This document shows, piece after piece, positions 58,319-64,000 of a stretch of DNA of 64,000 nucleotides. This DNA comes from Cavenderia fasciculata. Taxonomy: Eukaryota; Evosea; Eumycetozoa; Acytosteliales; Cavenderiaceae. Each line of letters begins with the position of its first letter. Position 1 is the stretch's first letter. Below the pieces are notes generated by a model that was not told where the DNA came from, ran no database searches, and worked only from the letters and a program-made list of their open reading frames with translations. A program made the position numbers and the translations under genes. The DNA lies in the NCBI RefSeq assembly GCF_000203815.1, contig NW_004457639.1:682001-746000 (forward strand), read 5' to 3'.

Positions 58319-60327
58319 TTATTTCCAAAATAATAAATCTTCGACCTTTTTAGTTATTTGTTTCTTTGATATTTGTTTTTGTCGTTGTTGTTTTTCAGCC
58401 TTTTCTATTTCAAATTTAATTTGTTCTTCTAAAACTTCCTTTTCCAATTGTATTTTGATTGCTGCCTCCTTGTCAATCTTTTGTTTCTTTCTATTTGCAA
58501 ATCTATTTTTTTCTGTTCCTTTTTTTGTAGTTTTTGGTGTTTCTTGGTCAATATTATTATCAATATTATCATACTTCTCTTTTACTATTATTAACTCTTC
58601 TTGTTTCAACAATACTGGTTCATTTTTCCTTGGTTTTAATAGTTGATCAATTATCTTTTCTGGTTTTGATTGTTGTGATTGAGGTTGTGATTGTGGTTGT
58701 TGATGTTGTTTTAATATTGTTGTTGTTGTTGTTGTCGTTGTTGATGTAATATTTTTTTCTTCTACTTGTTGTTTTTGATTATTATTATTTCTAATTGATG
58801 GGAAAAGTTTATCTATATTTGATATAATTATATCTGGATTGTTTACAAGTTGATAATCTTTTGTTTGGTATTGTTGATCTTTCATTTCAAAAAAGTTTGC
58901 CAAACTAAATTGATCCACTTCACTTGGGAATTCAAATTGAGAATTGATTGTCCAAGGCAGTGCACCAATAGGACAAGGAGACCATTGTTGAATCTTTCTC
59001 CATTTCTTTGGATGTTGACTATCAAATTCTTTTAATATTGGTTTATAACTTGATATTATCTTTCTACTAGCTGTATTATTAACAATACCATTATTACTAG
59101 TTTGATCAAGATTTTTAATCTTTTCAATTAATAAATCATAAATGATTTGATTAAATTGATTTAAATGATTGGTTATAATAATCTCTAAAAGATATCTAAA
59201 TGTCATTTCACTATTACTTGAATCAATTAAATTTTCTATTATCCAAATAATCCATTTTTGTAATAATATATATCTTTTTGAAGATTCATCTTCTTCTTGA
59301 TTAATATTTGATTTTTTAGTTGATTTTGTTGTAGTTGATGATGATGATGATGTCTTGGTTGTATTTTTAAATATTGATAATTGATGAGTCATTAAATATA
59401 ATATAGTTGGATAAAAGTTTGGATAATCTTGGTGTAATAAACTAAGTATAGGTTTCCATTGATAAATTGTTATATTTTCAATTGATTGATTATTATTATT
59501 ATTATTATTATTAATATTATTATTATTATTTGTTGATAACATTGATTGAATGATTTGTGGTACAATGACAGTTTCTAACATTCCATCACCCATTTCTTTT
59601 TGTAATGCATCATAAAATGGTATTACACCTTTGGTTGTCCATTCTTGTTGTAGAGTCTTTTTAATTTCTTTTTTGGTGATGATGAGAGATGATTCGTCAC
59701 CACCACCGGTGATCATTTCAATAAATGAAAGACGATGTTGAACTAGTATTTCTATTACACGACCAGTTGTATCTTGAACATTTCTTAATTGAGCTTTCCA
59801 ATAGGTATCTTCAACCCATGCAAATGCCATCTTTGACATGATACGTAGTAATGATAGTGATGGTAATCGACCATGAGATATTTCATGTCTCAAATCTACA
59901 AACTCTGATGGCATGTTTACATCTTGAGCCCGAGTAAACATGTTTGTATTACCAACCTTCCATCTCTTTCTCTCATTGTCTTCACCTTCGATAAAACCAT
60001 TTACTAGACGATTAAAAGCCATGCTATAGACTGACACATTTTCAGTCTCACTTCTCCTCGATTCGTATAATCTAGCTTCTACAATGGCACCTGTCGATTC
60101 AACTGCTATTGGTAATGCTCCTCTACTTCTCCATGCTCCCAACTAATAATCAAAAAGAAATAGAAATATAAAAGTAAATAAGTATGTATATATATTGTAT
60201 GAATAACTTTAACTTTTTCAAAACATACTCTTTTTAAACCCAATATTTGGTTGTCAATCAAATCAGAGTATAGATGATGATAGATTTCTTTCCATTCATC
60301 CCAATCTACCCATACAGTTTCAATCAT
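58319..60327 (-). CDS. las1: Las1 (ribosome biogenesis endoribonuclease, HEPN family)
   Basis: The model is complement(58319..60142, 60229..60327), 640 residues. The 33-residue first exon (MIETVWVDWDEWKEIYHHLYSD) joins LGAWRSRGALPIAVEST across an 86-bp intron in phase. The Las1 domain (about residues 1-190) contains the N-terminal WRSRG segment, RLVNGF, and the HEPN catalytic signature FVDLRHEISHGRLPSL (R-x4-H type), followed by AFAWVEDTYWKAQ. In yeast and animals Las1 with Grc3/NOL9 cleaves the ITS2 of pre-rRNA; the RHxxxH motif carries the nuclease activity. The long C-terminal part is helical with Asn, Ser/Thr and Gln runs, and ends in a basic, coiled region (KIQLEKEVLEEQIKFEIEKAEK). It diverges from ABCF2 across 414 bp, a pairing of two ribosome-related genes. 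Confidence 0.92.
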
Positions 60328-60741
60328 CTCCCTCTCTCTCTTTTGGTTTAATTAATTAGATTTAGACACTCAAGTAGTTGGTTAATATAAACAACTGAGA
60401 TGAGTAGTCGAGTTTCGTTGTTCGTTGTAACGGGTTATTCTTTTTTTTATTTTTTTTGAGAGGGGGAGGACGACGCACTCGGTCGTGTGTTCGGTGGTTA
60501 TTATAAATTTTGATTAATATTAATTTTTTTTTTTTTTCGAACGTGTTGAAGTAGTCGGTCGAAAAAATTTACTCCTCATTCTTTTATTTTTGAATTATTT
60601 TTATCCTATTATTTTTCTATTATTTCAACAGTTGTACTACCTACCACCACACACGGTCGAATAATAATAATAATACTATTTCTCTTTTTTTTCGCGTTTA
60701 TAAAAAGATATATATATAAAGATATAAAACATTTATAGAAA
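60328..60741. promoter_or_regulatory. Bidirectional promoter of Las1 and ABCF2
   Basis: 414 bp between divergent ATGs of two translation/ribosome-related genes. It contains T-runs, a less AT-rich segment (60460-60500) and GTCGGTCG-type repeats at 60482 and 60554. No defined element can be assigned. Confidence 0.5.
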
Positions 60742-62816
60742 ATGGGTAGAAAAGGTAATCCAAAGAACAATAAAAAGGAAAAGAAGAACACTCCAGAGGT
60801 TGGCTCTGATGATGAGAGTGTTCATTCTAAATTCGAAAAGATGAGAATCAACTCTTTCACTGCCATTGGTTCTTTAACATCAAAGGAATCTTCGAGAGAT
60901 GTAAGTAATAAATCGTAAAAAGGAGAAAAAAAACGAAACAAGACGAATAACGAACAGCAAAGGAGAAAGAAAAAAAAAAAAAAAAAAAAAAACAATCCCA
61001 TTTTAACAATCTTCTTTCTCTATTACCTATTATTTATTTATCTATCTATCTCTATCTATTTCATTTTTAGATTAAAATTGAACAAGTAACATTAACATTC
61101 CATGGTAGAGAATTATTAACTGATACAACAGTAGAAATCAATTTTGGACAAAGATATGGTTTAATCGGATCAAACGGTTGTGGAAAGTCTACCTTTTTGC
61201 AATGTTTGGCCATTCGTGAATTGCCAATCCCCGAACACATTGATATCTTTTACTTGTCAGAAGAGGCTCATCCATCGGAGCGTACTGCTTTGCAATCGGT
61301 CATTGATGATGTCGAAAAGGAAGTCAAGCGTCTCGAAGCCGAGGAAGAGCGTCTCTTGATCGAAGAGGGTCCAGAGAGTGAAGAGTTGTTGGATATCTAT
61401 GACCGTCTTGAACGTCTTGACCCAGCCACTTTTATTCCACGTGCCTCTGAAATCTTGATTGGTCTCGGTTTCACCTCCGAGTCGATGCACAAAAAGACCA
61501 AGGATCTTTCTGGTGGTTGGAGAATGCGTGTGTCTCTTGCCAAGGCCCTCTTTATCAAGCCAACCCTCTTGTTGCTCGACGAGCCAACCAACCATTTGGA
61601 TCTCGGCGCCTGCGTCTGGTTGGAGCAATACTTGGCCAAGTACGACCGTTCGATGGTCGTCATTTCTCACAGCCAAGATTTCCTCAATACCGTGTGCACC
61701 AATATCATTCATATGCGTCAATCCAAGCTCCAATACTATGGTGGTAACTATGACACCTTTGTCAAGACCAAGGCTGAGCTCGAGGTCAACCAAATGAAGG
61801 CCTACAACAAACAACAAGAAGATATTGCACACATTAAATCATTCATTGCCTCTTGCGGTACCTACTCGAATTTGGTGCGTCAAGGTAAGAGTAAGCAAAA
61901 GATTATCGACAAGATGGAGGAAGCCGGTCTCGTCGAAAAGGTCGTCGAAGAGAAAAGATTCAACTTTACCTTCCCACCATGCAATCCACTCGCACCACCC
62001 ATTCTCCAGTTTAGTGGTGTCACATTCTCATACTCGGGCAAGGAAGCCGATGTCCTCTACCGTAACCTCGATCTCTCCATCGATCTCGACTCTCGTGTTG
62101 CTCTCGTCGGACCCAATGGTGCCGGAAAGTCTACCCTCCTCAAATTGATGGTTCAACAACTCACCCCAACCGTTGGTGAAGTCAAAAAGCACGGCCATCT
62201 CAAGATTGCCCGTTACCATCAACATTCCCACGAAATCCTCGATCTTACCGCCACTCCACTCGACTTTATGCGTTCCATGTTCTCTCACCTCAACAAGGAA
62301 ACTGAAGATTGGAGACGTGAAATTGGTCGTTTCGGTATCACCGGCAAGTCCCAAACTGAAGCTATCGGTTGTATGAGTGATGGTCTCAAGTCTCGTCTTA
62401 TTTTCGCTATTATGGCTTTAGAGAACCCACACCTTTTATTATTAGATGAAGTATGTAGTATAGAAAAAAAAAAAAAGAAGAAAAAATAGTTAAATATATC
62501 AAAATAGGCCTCTAACAAATTTATTTTCTTTTCCTCTTGTTTATCCTTCTAATCTATTCCATTTCTATTCATTTATCTGTTTATAACTGCCAATCCCATC
62601 AAGCCCACAAATCATTTGGACATGGAATCAATCGATGCCTTGGCAGATGCGATAAATTCTTTCCCGGGAGGAATGGTGTTAGTTAGTCATGATTTCAGAT
62701 TAATCTCTCAAGTAGCTCAAGATATTTGGGTATGTGACGACAAGACCATAACCCGTTGGAATGGAGACATTACCAGTTACAAGAATACCTTAAAATCAAA
62801 GATTAATCATCATTAA
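60742..62816 (+). CDS. abcF2: ABC-F ATPase, ABCF2-like ribosome-associated protein
   Basis: Three exons, join(60742..60900, 61071..62450, 62604..62816), give 583 residues with no membrane segments, as expected for ABCF. The first NBD has Walker [10 protein letters not shown], signature [10 protein letters not shown], Walker [15 protein letters not shown] and the ABCF linker region with [18 protein letters not shown]. The second NBD has GPNGAGKST, signature CMSDGLKSR, Walker B LLLLDE split by intron 2 exactly before PTNHLDM, and H-loop [20 protein letters not shown] and [13 protein letters not shown] follow the human ABCF2 pattern closely, so the subfamily is fairly sure; GCN20/ABCF3 and ABCF1 are less similar by eye. 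It probably acts on ribosomes or translation in the cytosol. Strong G/C-ending codon bias suggests high expression. Intron 1 (170 bp) holds an A-run of about 22. Confidence 0.93.
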
Positions 62817-63270
62817 TAAACAAAACTAACATTATTTTAACCAACAACATGTGCCTTGAGTTAATGTTTCAGTGTTGGATAGTACAGATAGATGGTGGGC
62901 CTCCATTTAATATCATTTTACTACATCCAGATATAGGTAGCAAACAAGATCTCTGGCTAAAATCGTATTACTTCCAAGATTAATATGTAAACAGCATGCT
63001 TAAACTATGTTTTGACACCTTTTCAATGTACTCCTTTTCAATGTACTTAAAGTATCTAGTTGATATGGTAACAGATGGAGTCACCAATGCTGCACATGGA
63101 GAAGGTGGTACAAACATTCTAAAATATAATATAATTATTTTTAAATAATTCATGGGATGAAAATAAATAACTTTAAAAAAATAAAATCAGTTTTAAAAAG
63201 GGGGCCATTAATCATTTTCACCAATCATTCTGTTCTTTAAATTATTATTTATTCACTACACATTTATTAC

Positions 63271-63327
63271 TAAAGTTATCTCTTTTCTTTCTATAATTAC
63301 TAATTAGAAAGAAAAGAGATAACTTTA
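63271..63327. repeat. Perfect 23-bp inverted repeat with 11-base loop
   Basis: The arms at 63271-63293 and 63305-63327 are exact reverse complements over 23 bases; the loop is TAATTACTAAT. The arms are T/C-rich on one strand and A/G-rich on the other. It could be a hairpin RNA (for example a small-RNA precursor), or the remains of a miniature inverted-repeat element; no flanking direct repeat is seen. Confidence 0.7.
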
Positions 63328-63730
63328 CTCACCTTACAACACAATATTATACATGAATGTTTTGTGTCAGAGAGAAAGAATAATAGATATTTTACATCAG
63401 AGAATAAAGTCATCTATATATATATATATCTAGTCAAATCCCTCATATTTTAAATTTTCTAGAGATGCCACCAGCAAACTTAATAATGATCTAGACCATT
63501 ATTTTGGTTATTAATTAGCAGTATTTGCATATCAAACGACATTGAAGACAGCAGTACGGTCGTCTTCACCATGGGATTGCTCGTTCGCAGTATGGTGTGT
63601 TTGGTGCAGTACTTGAAAAGCAGCTGCTTTTACTCCAGATAATGGTATTGGATCTCGATCCAAAACGTTTGATACTCGGATCTGTTCAATGTACTTGGTT
63701 TCTCCTGGTCCATCTTTTAACTCACAGATG

Positions 63731-63925
63731 AGATGCTTGTGTTACGTCAACACACTACCGGAAAAGGTCCGTGCTCACTTTGAGAGTCTCCCCAACTCTC
63801 TCCCAAATGTTTCGAACCTGCTCATGGACAAGGTGCTGGAGATAGCTGTCACTAAGGCTACCGAGTACCTTCAGAGCTCTGAATTCTTTTGCTTGTCGCT
63901 TTGTTACCACCTGCACCACTTGTAA
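63731..63925 (+). pseudogene. Coding-like fragment, possible partial gene
   Basis: After a CTCACAG acceptor-like site the plus frame reads MRCLCYVNTLPEKVRAH and an amphipathic helical stretch, with third positions strongly G/C as in the highly expressed genes of this window. It ends at TAA 63923-63925. No upstream exon is evident. It may be the last exon of a gene or a relic of one; the family is unrecognised. Confidence 0.3.
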
Positions 63926-64000
63926 ATTGGCAAGTGAAAGAAATGGTCCATACATACTAGAGTTACTGTCTCATCTCTCAACGACCAACCAGATATCCAA

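Larger units (their letters stand above)
62817..64000. other. Gene-free end of the window with an inverted repeat and a coding-like fragment
   Basis: 1.18 kb after ABCF2. It contains the perfect inverted repeat at 63271-63327 and a coding-like, G/C-ending stretch at about 63731-63925. A doubled TTTTCAATGTACT motif occurs at 63019 and 63034. Otherwise no gene can be supported. Confidence 0.45.

Overview
The window looks like nuclear DNA of a dictyostelid social amoeba. It is AT-rich, its introns are short (mostly 50-120 bp), very AT-rich and GT...AG with T-rich 3' ends, and its proteins carry runs of Asn, Gln, Ser and acidic residues. Coding third positions are richer in G/C than I would expect for D. 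discoideum, so a Cavenderia-, Heterostelium- or Acytostelium-like species is plausible, but the species cannot be fixed from the sequence alone. I rebuilt 26 gene models by following splice sites and phase; most close in frame across all exons. I saw no rRNA, tRNA, CRISPR array or retroelement.

Layout. 0-17 kb: the 5' part of a TMEM53/DUF829-like gene, a seven-helix THH1/TOM1-like membrane protein, a MutS homologue with a possible mitochondrial leader (MSH1-like), a Mei2-like RNA-binding protein with a 3.4 kb gene-free upstream region, and an IGHMBP2/SETX-type helicase. 17-32 kb: a RecQ helicase divergent from that helicase, an aldehyde dehydrogenase, an unrecognised gene, a phytochelatin synthase divergent from a mitochondrial FtsH/Yme1-type protease, a large helical-repeat-like protein and a seven-helix membrane protein. 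32-40 kb: a gene-poor stretch holding one unrecognised gene with two apparent frame breaks, a small gene and several inverted repeats. 40.5-47.0 kb: a ten-exon gene for a 1,931-residue Fanzor (eukaryotic TnpB-like) protein. 47-64 kb: Yippee, GDAP2, an SDR39U1-like epimerase, a tiny 68-aa gene, prefoldin subunit 3, a secreted repeat-type type I membrane protein, Las1, ABCF2, then a gene-free end with a perfect 23-bp inverted repeat.

The most interesting object is the Fanzor gene. All ten exons join in one frame. Its RuvC-like residues can be placed (Asp in GIDPGR, Glu in VNEFNTSK, Asp in NRDTSAAKN), together with a CPVC half of a zinc ribbon. The protein is far longer than usual and carries an extra Cys-rich segment, a segment resembling the C-terminal half of uracil-DNA glycosylase-like folds, two or three copies of a SAP-like helical module, and an Asn/Lys-rich insertion inside the zinc ribbon. 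No transposase or clear terminal repeats flank it, which suggests a solitary or domesticated copy. The 3' flank holds small stem-loops that are candidates for a guide-RNA region.

Four single-base frame problems occur in otherwise intact, conserved-looking host genes (MSH1-like, Yme1-like and two in the 36 kb gene). Three fit an under-called base in or next to a short A or T run, so assembly error is the simplest reading, but real lesions are not excluded. Several pairs share divergent promoters: THH1-like/MSH1, IGHMBP2-like/RecQ, phytochelatin synthase/Yme1 and Las1/ABCF2. The Yme1 gene and the helical-repeat gene converge with only 8 bp between stop codons.
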